Shown here: piece after piece, positions 47,564 through 58,460 of the stretch | Numbering within the stretch: the stretch's first letter is position 1 | Layout: each line of letters starts with the position of its first letter | Position numbers and translations under genes: made by a program | NCBI GenBank assembly: GCA_021018995.1 | Contig: CM037587.1 | Span: forward strand, 11,414,866-11,478,865 | Source: Chloranthus sessilifolius | Lineage: Eukaryota > Streptophyta > Magnoliopsida > Chloranthales > Chloranthaceae | Length of the DNA: 64,000 nucleotides | Direction of reading: 5' to 3' | The notes under the pieces: model-generated | What the model was told of the DNA's origin: nothing | Database searches by the model: none | The model's input: only the letters and a program-made list of their open reading frames with translations

Positions 47564-47988
47564 GATTAATAGGATGCCACCTACATCAATGGATAGACGA
47601 CTCAAAAGTACACTTTTTGTTGCCGTATAACACACTAAGCTGTCCATGAGGCAGAGCGCTATGAACTAATTTGGCCTAAAAGAATGCCCATCAGAAGATT
47701 AGAATCATTAGATCATAAATCGATGTTCATGCTAGCGCCTGTATTGAAGTGCTCAGATTTAAATCTGTGACTGAATATATTTTTTGGGCCAATTGAAGTT
47801 CATATAATATCCACCTACATATGTACAAAGTAAATTTGTGAAAAATTGAAACTATGGGACACGTGGCCTAAAAAGGATGTGAAGGCGTAGATGGCATTCA
47901 CAATGAAGAAAGCATGCCTAGAGTTACAAGTTGGACAACCCACCAATGCACTAGAAACTCCGTAGAGTCATTGTTGGACCATTGGATC

Positions 47989-48212
47989 TAGGGCTGTCAA
48001 CGGTTTAGATCGACACGATAGCTGACATTTTTTACTCCATCTTTTTTTCGACAGATCGAGTACATAAACTTGACCTGCGTCAGGCATAGGCATTTGACCC
48101 GACTTTTAGGGACGTGGCTTTTTTTCTGGGTCGGGCGTTGGGTCTGGTTTTTGGATTTTTCAATGGACAACCAAAATTTGGCCTGGTCCTAATCGACCCT
48201 TTGACAGTCCTA
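47989..48212. mobile_element. hAT-type MITE with target duplication (first of a pair)
   Basis: The ends are TAGGGCTGTCAACGG and CGACCCTTTGACAGTCCTA, an imperfect terminal inverted repeat of plant hAT type. The flanks are ATTGGATC (47981-47988) and GTTGGATC (48213-48220), 7 of 8 bases matching. It is 224 bp with no coding capacity. Confidence 0.75.
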
Positions 48213-48224
48213 GTTGGATCTACG

Positions 48225-48701
48225 TGGGGGTGGCAATGGGTTGGATAACCCGACACAACCAGTTAGGCTCAAACCAATATAAGGAGGGTTTGGGCCTAGC
48301 ATAAAGTCTGCGGGCCAAGGTTGGGCTAAATTTAAATGGGGTGGCCTTGAAGTTAAACTCTTAGGCCCGTTGGGCTCAAACATATGGTATGTACATTGAG
48401 TTTTACTTGTAATAATTAAAAAAAAAACTTAAAAGAATTATATATTTTCTAATAATCTTATTATTAGATATTTATAATATACTAATTTTTCTATTTTTAT
48501 GATCATGGAGCTAAAATTTTCAAATCAATAAGTAATTTATAAATGAATGAGCCAGGTTGGGCGTGGGCTTTGAAAATTTAGTAAGGACTGGGCTTGAACT
48601 TGGCGCCATAAGCCTGCCACAAGGTTGAGCCGGGCTTGGTTGGAGTTTAAATCTACGGGGCTGGGCTTGGGTTTAGCCTAGTCAGGCCCATTGCCACCCT
48701 A
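48225..48701. mobile_element. hAT-type MITE with target duplication (second of a pair)
   Basis: The ends are TGGGGGTGGCAATGGG and GGCCCATTGCCACCCTA. The flanks are GATCTACG (48217-48224) and GATCTACC (48702-48709), 7 of 8 bases matching. It is 477 bp with a GGGCTT/GGGCCT-rich interior and no coding capacity. It lies 12 bases from the first hAT MITE, and its target duplication overlaps that of its neighbour. Confidence 0.8.
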
Positions 48702-48973
48702 GATCTACCCGTCATGAGCTATTAGAATCTAATGGTCGGTCTTGATCGAAATTTAAAACCATGATCATGGTCACACTTTAGTTTAGATGGCCAAAGTTGT
48801 CAAAGTAGCTAAACGTTTTGGACACGATTGATGGTTGCCATTTTCAAAAAGCATTTTGTCTGCTACCAGGGTGACTCGTCTCAAGAACGTTGTTTGATGA
48901 TTGGTCAATCATGACTATGTATGGTTTTCAAACGTGCCATATACGATAGTGGCTTATCTTAACCCGAGGGTGC

Positions 48974-48977
<4 letters not shown>

Positions 48978-49018
<41 letters not shown>
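48978..49018. repeat. (AT)n microsatellite
   Basis: About 40 bases of AT at the right-hand limit of the segment missing from copy 1. The deletion breakpoint in copy 1 falls in the equivalent TA run. Confidence 0.95.
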
Positions 49019-49024
<6 letters not shown>

Positions 49025-49447
49025 GTGGGAATCATATAAAATAGTGGGAATCACGTGCGTTGTACCTAATGTAATGTCTTTGATGCTAGAGAACTTGGGT
49101 ATGATTTTATAAATAAATTAAATAATAAAAAAGAATGAAACATGTTTAAAATATGTTGGAAGGTCATCTGATTAGGAGTCAATGACAGCCTGCTAATAGA
49201 TGTGTACAAATATTTCGACACCATAAATAGTTAAAGATGCACATGAAATATAAATGATGGTAAAAAACGACCATGCCATTATGCATAGATAGTTAGTATC
49301 AACCACTACGTCAAAATGAGTGAAGAACGACTCCAACAATATAAAAAGATTGATTGTTTATAGGAGTGGAAAAATAATCCACTGCCTCAACTAGTTGAAA
49401 TGTGCTGTTGGGTCAAATTTGGCTAGACCCACGGAACCGACTCACTC

Positions 49448-49651
49448 AACCCACGATTATATATATACCAACTCTCTTTTGCCTTTACCTCTTCATTTGC
49501 ATTCGACCTAATTTCTCTTATCTATCTTCTTTCTTTTGCCTATCAGTAACCCACGATTATATATATACCAACTCTCTTTCTTTTGCCTTTACATCTTCAT
49601 TTGCATTCGACCTAATTTCTCTTATCTATCTTCTTTCTTTTGCCTATCAGT
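49448..49651 (+). promoter_or_regulatory. Tandemly duplicated TATA-containing promoter/5' leader (copy 2)
   Basis: Units 49448-49547 (100 bp, having lost TTCT) and 49548-49651 (104 bp) match those of copy 1. Each has ATTATATATATACC followed by a pyrimidine-rich leader. Confidence 0.6.
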
Positions 49652-49775
49652 GGGAACTTGATCTAATTGTCTTCTTCGACGCGACGCGGATTCTAGGATT
49701 TTTTTCGCACGAAAATGGTGGAGAAACTAGGGTTTTTGTGATCGAGATAATGGTTCTAGATTGCATGGGGGAAGA

Positions 49776-50024
49776 ATGTCTGAGCTGCGTAGTGGGATTC
49801 GTCGAAGACGTGCTCCGACTGTAGTATTAGATCTGCAGAATCAGAATCAGAACAAGAAGCCGAGAGGCTGCAAAAAATCCGTGTCGAAGGTCAATAACGG
49901 TGGTAATTGCGTTAGAACGAGAGCTGTTGTAGCGCAGGAGAAGGAGGCTAGGGCTAGGGTTGAGGAGGAAGAAGCAAGAGAAGACAAAACCGTTACTCGC
50001 CCATTCATCTTTCTCTCTCTCTAA
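49776..50024 (+). CDS. N-terminal exon of an unidentified gene (copy 2), possibly EL1/MLK-type casein kinase 1-like
   Basis: Counterpart of 11891-12139. It starts MSELRSGIRRRRAPT, has a basic central part (KKPRGCKKSVSK) and an acidic/charged end (EEEEAREDKTV). It differs by two residues from copy 1. The comparison with plant EL1-like/MUT9-like kinases rests on the first dozen residues only and is weak. The downstream intron-like region is interrupted by copia at 51368, and no kinase exons were found between the copia and the window end. Confidence 0.4.
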   Translation: MSELRSGIRRRRAPTVVLDLQNQNQNKKPRGCKKSVSKVNNGGNCVRTRAVVAQEKEARARVEEEEAREDKTVTRPFIFLSL

Positions 50025-51367
50025 CTTTCTAAACTCAAAATCTTAAATCTGAAGAAGAAGATTCCGTGAATTCTGTCTATATGTGATCTGATTGAAATCG
50101 TCTTCTTCTAGACAAAGGTAGGGCTTCTGTTTGAAAAAGCTAGGGTTTTGAGCATACTCTAAAAGATAACCTTCGTTTTTTACGCATATAGGGATTAGGG
50201 ACTTGGTTTCGAATTGTTTGAATTTGGTCATCTCCCTCCTCCCCAAACCCTAAGTCATTGTTTCAATTCGATTTCGGCCTAGCCTCTTCGATTCAATTTT
50301 TTTCCCCCAATTCCAATCACAAAACCCTAACCTCTTCGATTCAATTTCGGCTTCGAAATCTCCACCGTCCATATTCGGATCTTCAATCAAAGTGAATCGG
50401 TGACCCTAACTTTTGCAAGTCAAAATCGATGTGTGCCATGTGGAATCTCTGATCTACAGCAAGTTGAAATTCAAAGCAACCCTAAAATTCCTGTCATTCA
50501 CACCCTAGAGAAGGTATGCATGGAGTATTATTTTTATTTTTTTAAATTGCTCTCTGTTTTTTTGTCTATTTATGCAAAATATGTTTGGTTTGATCGAGGT
50601 GTTCTTAGACAAGCAGATATTCACAAATATCGATTGAGTTTTGCTACTAAAATTTGAACCGAATCTCAATCAGGTGAATCGATGTAGAAATGATTGAGTT
50701 TTACTTATTTATTTACTTTTTTCAAGCTCTGATCTTATGTTTATTTGTTTATCTGTTGCTCTGACCTTATGTTTATCTGTTGCTCTTTATAAAGTTTAGA
50801 AATCAAAATAAATAATTAAATAAAATTATTTAATTATTTAATTAGAATGCCCTAGTGAGTGTTAAGATATCATATAATTAGAATGCCAACTTTCATATAC
50901 AGTCCCTTATTCTCAGCTGTGTCATTAAAACAAAGTAGAGTAACAAGAAAAGCTTACGCTGTGTTTGGATGAGGAAGCCACTAGGCTGTCGGTCGAATGA
51001 GATCATGATAAATAATGTTTCAGGTCTTACTTGAAACAACTTTGATTGTGATTGACAAGAGCAATAAGGGTGTATTGTGACTTATTTGACCATGGCTAAA
51101 TCATTGACTATGTTCTCGATGATCATAGATCCCTCCCTTATCTAAGTTATATGGATATAGGTATGGACCAGAGAATATCTGAGTTATATGGATCTAGGTA
51201 TGCACACGAGAAGGAGTTAAAATTGAAAACCGATGTTAACTGAAATTCTTACAATACAACTCGAGTTGGAAGTAAATTTCTTAAAATTATTACCTTGAAT
51301 TTGACTTTTTTTTTTTTTTTTTTGTTTACTTATTTTTCACTTCAATCACATTTTCCTAGGAGTGTAT
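50025..51367 (+). other. Intron-like DNA with possible second exon at about 50400-50513 (copy 2)
   Basis: As in copy 1, an open stretch ends at a splice-donor-like AGAAGGTATGC. The rest is T-rich and shows nothing else. Copia is inserted after GGAGTGTAT. Confidence 0.3.
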
Positions 51368-52116
51368 TGTTGGAAATTTTAAAGGTTTTAAAAAATAAGC
51401 TTTTGAAATTGGGATTTGTCCCACATCGTGTAAACTCTTTTTTGGGTTTGGCTTATATATCTTTGTCTTGGCTTAAGGCTTGTAACTTTCACCCAGGGGG
51501 CACCGAATTTTGTAGCTTCCACCGCCATGCAACCCATCAGTCACACACGCACGCGTGCGCGCCGAGCCGAGTCGGGTCGAGACGGGACGGGCACGGGCAC
51601 GAGCACGCGCACGCGCACGTGCACGTGCACATGCACGTGTATGTGTAATAATAATTGTAAATTAAACTTTTGAATAAGTGTGTAACCGCCCATTTGAATT
51701 TTAAACGGATATGTCTTATTCGACCGTTCAGTTATATGCTACGGATATGTCCTTTCGGTTACACCTGTTTTACGGATATGTCCGTTCGGTTACACCTATT
51801 TTATCTATAAAAGGGCCCCAAGACCCCTCATTTGAAACACTGCATATTTTCGCAAATTTCTCCGCGACTTTAAGCTTTCTCCTTCTCAGAGTTCCGCTTT
51901 AGTTTTTTGGTGTTCTAGTTGCGTGATCAGATTCACCGTCTCGATCCTCACGGATCTGTTAGATTCGTTGTATCCTGGAACCGATTTGCCGGTAACCTAT
52001 TGGTGACCACTAGATCATAGTGGTAGGGGCAAATCTCGGTTTAAAGACAACGATATTTAACGTGCCTCGAACTGGATCAGTGTATATTTTAATTCCGATC
52101 TTTATCTTCTTTTGCA
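51368..52116 (+). repeat. Copia 5' LTR (copy 2)
   Basis: Starts TGTTGGAAATTTT and ends near TTTTGCA. It carries the alternating CA/CG-rich tract (51541-51645), three CGGATATGTC repeats and a TATA box (CTATAAAAG at 51805). A block at about 51938-51970 differs from both the 3' LTR and the copy 1 LTR. Confidence 0.88.
51805..51813 (+). promoter_or_regulatory. Copia LTR TATA box (copy 2, 5' LTR)
   Basis: CTATAAAAG follows tandem ACGGATATGTCCGTTCGGTTACACCT-type repeats. The same arrangement lies at about 57220 in the 3' LTR. Confidence 0.6.
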
Positions 52117-52155
52117 ACCCGAACCTATTGTTCTAACAATTTTAAACCGAGATTT

Positions 52156-55100
52156 ATGGCTCATATTCTGTCCTCCACTTCTACTCTAGTGAATGATAAG
52201 ATTCATCCAGCGCTGCCTAACAACATCCACAAGTTAGACAGTTTTGATGGTTCGAATTTCAAACGGTGGCAACAGAAATTGCATTTTCTGTTAACCACAC
52301 TAAAAGTTGTATACGTTATCACAACTCCGTGTCCGACTATTACCGAATCATCCACCCTCGCTGAAGGACGTAAAAAGCAGAAATGGGACGATGACGACTA
52401 CACTTGCAAAGGCTACATTTTGAATGCACTGTCGGATTCTTTGTTCGACGCCTATCGCTCTTACGAAACTTCGAAAGAACTCTGGGATGCACTCGAGAAG
52501 AAATACAAAACTGAAGATGCAGGGTATAATTCTTATATTATCAGTCAATTTTTTAATTTTACGATGGTTGATGATAAACTTATTCTTAGCCAAGTTCATG
52601 ATTTTCAAGTTATTATTAATTATATGGTTGCTAATGGTTCTCATTTCGATGAGGATTTTCTGGTTGGTGCGGTAATCGCCAAGTTGCATCCATCATGGAA
52701 AGATTACCGAAAAATCCTTAAGCGTAATAATGAGAAGATTTCTATGGAAGATCTTCTCCTTCATTTACGTATTGAGGAAGAATCTTGAGTTAGGGACAAA
52801 ACAGAAGATCACATTGATATGACATCAAAAGCACACTTGGTTGAGTCTAAGGTTGTTAGTGGACCGTCCAAGAAGAGGAAGAGAGGATATTCTCATTCTA
52901 AGGAGAATAAGAAATTCGCCAAGGAGAATAAGACCATGGTACCGAAGAATGGTGGTTGCTATCACTGTGGGAAACCTGGACATTTCAAACGGGATTGTCG
53001 CCTCTTCAAGAAGTTGAAGAATCAAGCGAATGCAGTGGAAGTGAAAAATAACTTCGTAGTCGTTCTTTCGGAAGTCAATTTGGTTGGTGACATCAATGAA
53101 TGGTGGATCGACACTGGTGCCACAAAACATGTGTGTAATAATCGTGACATGTTTGTGACTTATGACAAAGCTGATGATGATCAAGATCTCTTCATGGGAA
53201 ACTCATCTACGGCAAAGATCATAGGACGTGGAAAAGTGAAATTAAATTTCACATCCGGAAAAGTCGTTACACTCACTGATGTGCTCCATGTACCCGATAT
53301 CCGCAAGAATCTTGTTTCGGGTGGTTTATTGATTAAACATGATTTTAAACTTGTATTTGAATCAGATAAGTTTATCTTATCCAAAAATGGTGAATTTGTT
53401 AGAAAATGATATGCCATGGGAGGCATATTCAAACTCAATGTAACTGATCCTATCAATAAAATCTCATCTTCTTCTTACTTGGTATCTGTTTCTAATTTAT
53501 GGCATGATAGATTAGGACATATAAATTATAGGTCTATGAAATGTATGGGTAACTTAGATTTAATTCCCAAACATGAATCTTTTGCTAGTAGTGCTTGTAG
53601 TATATGTGCTAAGACTAAAATTACTAGAAAACCTTTTCCCAGTGTTATTAGAAATTCATGTTTATTAGATTTAATACACAGTGATATTGGTGATTTAAAT
53701 AATGTTCCTACTAGAGGAGGAAAACGATATTTTATTACTTTTATAGATGATTTTTCAAAATATACTCATATATATTTATTAAATACTAAAAATGAGGCTT
53801 TTGAAAAATTTAAGGTTTATAAAGCTTTAGTAGAAAATCAATTAAATAAAAGAATAAAAGTCATTAGATCTGATCGGGATGGAGAATACATGTCAAATGA
53901 ATTCTCCGATTTCTGTGAAATTCATGGAATTCGTCATGAGGTGACGGCTCCTTATACGCCACAACAAAACGGAGTTGCCGAGAGAAAAAATAGAACATTA
54001 GTAGAAATGACTAATGCATTATTAGTTATCGCTAATTCCGATAAAAATTTATGGGGTGAAGCTTTATTAACTGCTACTCATATTTTAAATCGAATTTCAC
54101 ATAAGAAAAGTTTAATTACACCTTATGAATTTTGGAAGAATCGAGAACTTAGTTTAGCCTATTTTAAAGTGTGGGGGTGTAGGGCACTTGTTAGATTAGT
54201 ATATCCTAAAAGACCTAAGATAGGGATTAGATCTATTGAGTGTGCATTTATTGGTTATGCACAAAATAGTAAAGCTTATAGATTTTTAGTTATGGAATCT
54301 AATGATAACATCGATAAAAATACTATTATAGAATCTAGAGATGCTATATTCTATGAATCTAAGTTCACTACTCTAACTAATAAATTAAATATTAAAAGTA
54401 AATCTTATGAAGATGAAAAATCTTCTAAATCTAAAGAAATTATTGAATCTTCAAGTGATGAAGAGGTCATCATTGAACCTCGACGAAGTAAACGTCAACG
54501 ATTTGAAACTAGTCTTTCAAAAGACTATTATATCTATTTGATTGAAGGAAATAAGACCAAAAGTACTAAGAAACATTTGTGTCTAAATGTAGACGATGAT
54601 CCTATCACTTTTAACGACGCAATGAAATCTAGAGATAGTGCTTTTTGGAAAGAAGCTATCAATGATGAAATTGATTCAATAATGGAAAACAAAACATGGA
54701 AATTAGTAGACTTACCAGAAGGATCTAAACCCATAGGATATAGATGGATATTTAAAAGAAAACTTAGAACAGATGGAACTATAGAAAAATTTAAGGCACG
54801 ATTGGTTGCCAAAGGATATAGACAAAAGGAAGGTGTTGATTATTTTGACACCTACGCACCCGTTGCTAGAATTTCGACTATAAGACTTCTAATTGCCTTA
54901 GCTTCTATACATAAGTTACAAATCCATCAAATGTATGTTAAAATCGCTTTTTTAAATGGTGATTTAAAAGAAGAGGTCTATATGGAACAACCAGAAGGAT
55001 TTGTTCTACCTGGACAAGAAAAGAAAGTCTGTAAACTTATTAAATCTCTATATGGGCTCAAACAAGCACCAAAACAGTGGCATGAAAAGTTTGATAATAC

Positions 55101-56142
55101 TATTATCAATTTTGGATTCAAAACTAATGAAGCCGACAAATGTATGTATTATAAATTTTCTCATAATAATGGTGTTATTATATGTCTTTATGTAGATGAT
55201 TTACTTATTTTTGGAACTAATTTAGAAGTTATTTTAGAAACTAAAAACTTCTTAAGTTCATCTTTTAACATGAAAGACATGGGTCAGGCAGATGTAATTT
55301 TGGGAATCAAAATTATAAGAAATGAAAATACATTAACTTTAACTTAATCTCATTATGTTGAAAAGATTTAATTATTTTGATTTGAAATCTGTTAATACAC
55401 CTTTAGATATTAATCTTAAATTGACTAAAAATGATGGACGATGTGTGCAACAATTAGAATATGCAAGGGTTATTGGTAGCCTTATGTATGCAATGCATTG
55501 TACACGACCAGACATCGCATTTGCAGTAAGTAAGTTAAGTAAATTTACAAGTAACCCTAGTTCTGTTCATTGGAATGTTATTTCGCATGTTTTTAGATAT
55601 TTAAAGGGTACTATTAATTATGGTTTACAATTTTCTGGATATCCTCACGTTTTAGAAGGATATAGCGATGCAAGTTGGATATCTGGTTCAGAAGAATCAA
55701 AGTCTACAAGTGGATGGATATTCACTTTTGGAGGTGCTGCGATCTCATGGGGATCAAAGAAGCAGACTTGCATCACACATTCCACTATGGAATCAGAATT
55801 CATTGCCTTAGCGGCAAGTGGAAAAGAAGCAGAATGGTTACGAAATTCACTACTAGAAATTCCAATTATGATTAAACCATTACCACCTATCTCTATACAT
55901 TGTGATAGTGAAGCAACACTATCAAAGGCTTATAGTCAAACGTATAATGGAAAAAATAGACACATTGGTCTAAGACATAGCTATGTAAAATAATTACTTA
56001 GAGATGGAGTAATCTCAGTAATTGGAGTCAGGTCTGCAGAAAACCTGGCGGATCCGTTTACTAAAAGCCTTGGCAGAGATGGGATTAATAAAACTTCAAT
56101 CGGGATGAGTTTAAAGCCATTAAACCTAAACAGCCACTTATG
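52156..56142 (+). pseudogene. Copia gag-pol with several stops (copy 2)
   Basis: ATG 52156 opens gag (MAHILSSTSTLVNDKIHPAL). Domains are the CCHC knuckle [14 protein letters not shown] (52957-52998), protease [10 protein letters not shown] (about 53101), and integrase HHCC and core (HSDIGDL, IRSDRDGEY, PQQNGVAERKNR). RT follows (RWIFKRKL, KARLVAKGYRQ, YVDDLLIFG near 55190), then RNase H ([24 protein letters not shown]) up to ENLADPFTKSL near 56080. Stops are at TGA 52786 (from CGA), TGA 53407 (from GGA), TAA 55345 and TAA 55990 (both probably from CAA). A frameshift near 55365 looks like loss of one copy of a TTGAAAAGAT repeat. The longest clean piece (53416-55347, 643 codons) spans integrase to RT. 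Confidence 0.92.
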
Positions 56143-56752
56143 ATGGGAACCCTACCTAATATTTGTTTAATCAATATTTAGGTTCAAAGGGAAAAACAAG
56201 TCGTAAATCCGTGACAGCTGAAGGACACTACATTGATGAGAAATAAATCTCATATACATCCCAGGAAGGGTAGTGTTTCACCTGTAATGGATAAGGGGAG
56301 GTAGAGCATTGCTCTTAACAGTCCTATAACACTATGTGTTGAGATGTTATAGTTACAGGGATATCTCTTATAGGTCTGCTTATATAAGTGTGAAGGTGGA
56401 GCCGCTTTCAATGAGACTTGGCTTTATCTCATAAACACTTACGAAAATCAGGGTACTAGCATAGGGCCTAAATGTGCTAACCTTTTATTGAACACCAAAA
56501 TATGTGAAATATGTGTGTGAAATAATTCCGATTTGTCATATAAGATCGTTAGTTCAAGACTTAGTTTCACTAAAAATCTTGATAAATTTTGAATTATTTT
56601 CACTAAAGTGAAAATTCAAGTCTGTAAGACATTTTCATTTATGCACATTTTCTAGCGTTGCTCTATTTCAAATCTTTAAAATAGTGGGGGATTGTTTATT
56701 TTTTTAAGAAAAGTTTTTAATTTTATTTTAAATCTTTAAAATAGTGGGGGAT
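56143..56752 (+). other. Copia 3' untranslated region with duplicated polypurine tract
   Basis: Non-coding. The word TTTAAAATAGTGGGGGATTGTT occurs at about 56678-56699 and again at 56734-56755; the second is the polypurine tract next to the 3' LTR. The 57-base step makes a second potential plus-strand primer. Confidence 0.75.
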
Positions 56753-57533
56753 TGTTGGATATTTTAAAGGTTTTAAAAAATAAGCTTTTGAAATTGGGAT
56801 TTGTCTCACATCGTGTAAACTTTTTTTTGGGTTTGACTTATATATTTTTGTCTTGGCTCAAGGCTTGTAGCCTTCACCCAGGGGGCACCGAATTTTGTAG
56901 CTTCCACCGCCATGCAACCCATCAGTCACACACGCGCGCGCGCGCGCCGAGCCGAGTCGGGTCGGGACGGGACGGGCACGAGCATGAGCATGAGCACGCG
57001 CACGTGCACGTGCACATGCACGTGTATGTGTATGTGTACGTGTACCTGTACGTGGCGTGACGATACGATAATTTAATTAAACTTTTGAATAAGTGTGTAA
57101 CCGCCCATTTGAATTTTAAACGGATATGTCTTATTCGACCGTTCAGTTATATGCTACGGATATGTCCTTTCGGTTACACCTGTTTTACGGATATGTCCGT
57201 TCGGTTACACCTATTTTATCTATAAAAGGGCCCCAAGACCCCTCATTTGAAACACTGCATATTTTCGCAAATTTCTCCGCGACTTTAAGCTTTCTCCTTC
57301 TCAGAGTTCCGCTTTAGTTTTTTGGTGTTCTGGTTGCGTGATCAGATTCACCAAATCTGATCACACGGATACGCTGCCGGTTCGTTGTATCCTGAAACCG
57401 ATTTGCCGGTAACCTATTGATGACCACTAGATCATAGTGGTAGGGGCAAATCTCGGTTTAAAGACAACGATATTTAACGTGCCTCGAACCGGATCAGCGT
57501 ATATTTTAATTTCAATTTTTATCTTCTTTTGCA
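56753..57533 (+). repeat. Copia 3' LTR (copy 2)
   Basis: Starts TGTTGGATATTTT and ends near TCTTTTGCA. It holds the longest version of the alternating purine-pyrimidine tract (about 56928-57062), three CGGATATGTC repeats and a TATA box at about 57221. Confidence 0.88.
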
Positions 57534-58077
57534 AACGATAACCGATCAGTTGCATTTTAAATTTGTAAGTATCACTGATGTTGGACACGTGAGGCTATCA
57601 TTGTGAGCCATATAGGCTATGTGAATGTGATATAAAAAATCATTTCTAAAGCTGAAAATGGTAATGAGAGATTTTCATTTTTACATGTGCTTTATAGAGA
57701 TGCTATTTTGATATTGATCTATGACTTACACGTAGAAAATGAAATGAAAAACAGTGCCATGTAAATTGGAGATTAGACGCACCATGATTTGTTACTGTTT
57801 TGTATTGAGGGAGTGAGGGTTAATATATAATTAAGGGGCACCTCCTAAAGCAACCGACACCTCCCTGTTCACTGCCAGCAGGTCAACCAACGGTCCAAGG
57901 TTTCCTCCTTTAAATGCATTGAATCATATTATAGAGGCCAATCTTTTGCAGTTAAGATGTTGGTTATGGTCTTCAAATCAGAGTTTAGATCATGGTATTT
58001 TCATATCAAGTCTTTCTTTTAAGCAGACTTAACTTCTAGCGTGCAACCAACATGGTATTGTGTCGAGTCGCTCTATT
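57534..58077. other. Intergenic, no gene seen
   Basis: This AT-rich sequence continues the locus beyond the copia insertion. No exon with splice sites matching the interrupted gene could be recognised. Confidence 0.4.
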
Positions 58078-58147
58078 GCGCCAATTTGATTATTGTTGAA
58101 GCCCCATTGGCCTGCGCCAATGTGATTATTGTTGAAGCCCCATTGAC
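58078..58147. repeat. Tandem duplication of about 36 bp
   Basis: Two adjacent units with GCGCCAAT.TGATTATTGTTGAAGCCCCATTG, differing at one position. Confidence 0.85.
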
Positions 58148-58385
58148 TGCTTTGGATTAGACAATGAAGATCAGTTTTTCTCTCAATAAATGGATCATGA
58201 GACTATTGGTGTACTATGTAGTGCTCTGTTTCTTATTCCACCTGATATAGATCTATCTATGTGGAAGATTGAGATAAAACTTCAATGTCTTGTCTAATAC
58301 AAAACAGTCCATCCATAATTAGAAATTGAGTAGGCGCGAATAGAATAAAATATATAGAGAGTTGCGCACACGCGGGACGTCCATG

Positions 58386-58460
58386 GGAGTGTAATAAAAA
58401 AGAGTGGGAGGGATCTTCTATAAAATTTAAAAAAAAAAAAAAAAAAGAGTGGGAGGGACG
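58386..58460 (+). other. Short A-tailed insert flanked by 14-bp direct repeats
   Basis: AAGAGTGGGAGGGA occurs on both sides of a short TCTTCTATAAAATTT segment ending in about 18 A residues. This is the layout of a very short retroposed fragment made by target-primed reverse transcription, although a simple tandem duplication with A-tract growth is possible. Confidence 0.35.

Larger units (their letters stand above)
42069..54808 (+). repeat. Segmental direct duplication, copy 2
   Basis: This is the counterpart of 6437-16924 in the same orientation. It starts in the (TTA)n of the foldback-like element, contains all modules of copy 1 plus a 2.1-kb segment (about 46937-49030), and continues into an uninterrupted copia. 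It shows what copy 1 looked like before the gypsy insertion. Confidence 0.9.
51368..57533 (+). mobile_element. Complete Ty1/copia retrotransposon (copy 2)
   Basis: Order: 5' LTR, gag, protease, integrase, RT, RNase H, a 600-base 3' untranslated part, polypurine tract and 3' LTR. The protease-integrase-RT-RNase H order defines copia. The LTRs differ by scattered substitutions plus two block differences, so the insertion is not very recent. The usual plant copia primer site TGGTATCAGAGC is not seen after the 5' LTR; the sequence there is ACCCGAACCTATTG. No clear 5-bp target duplication was found. The lineage within copia is left open. Confidence 0.92.
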
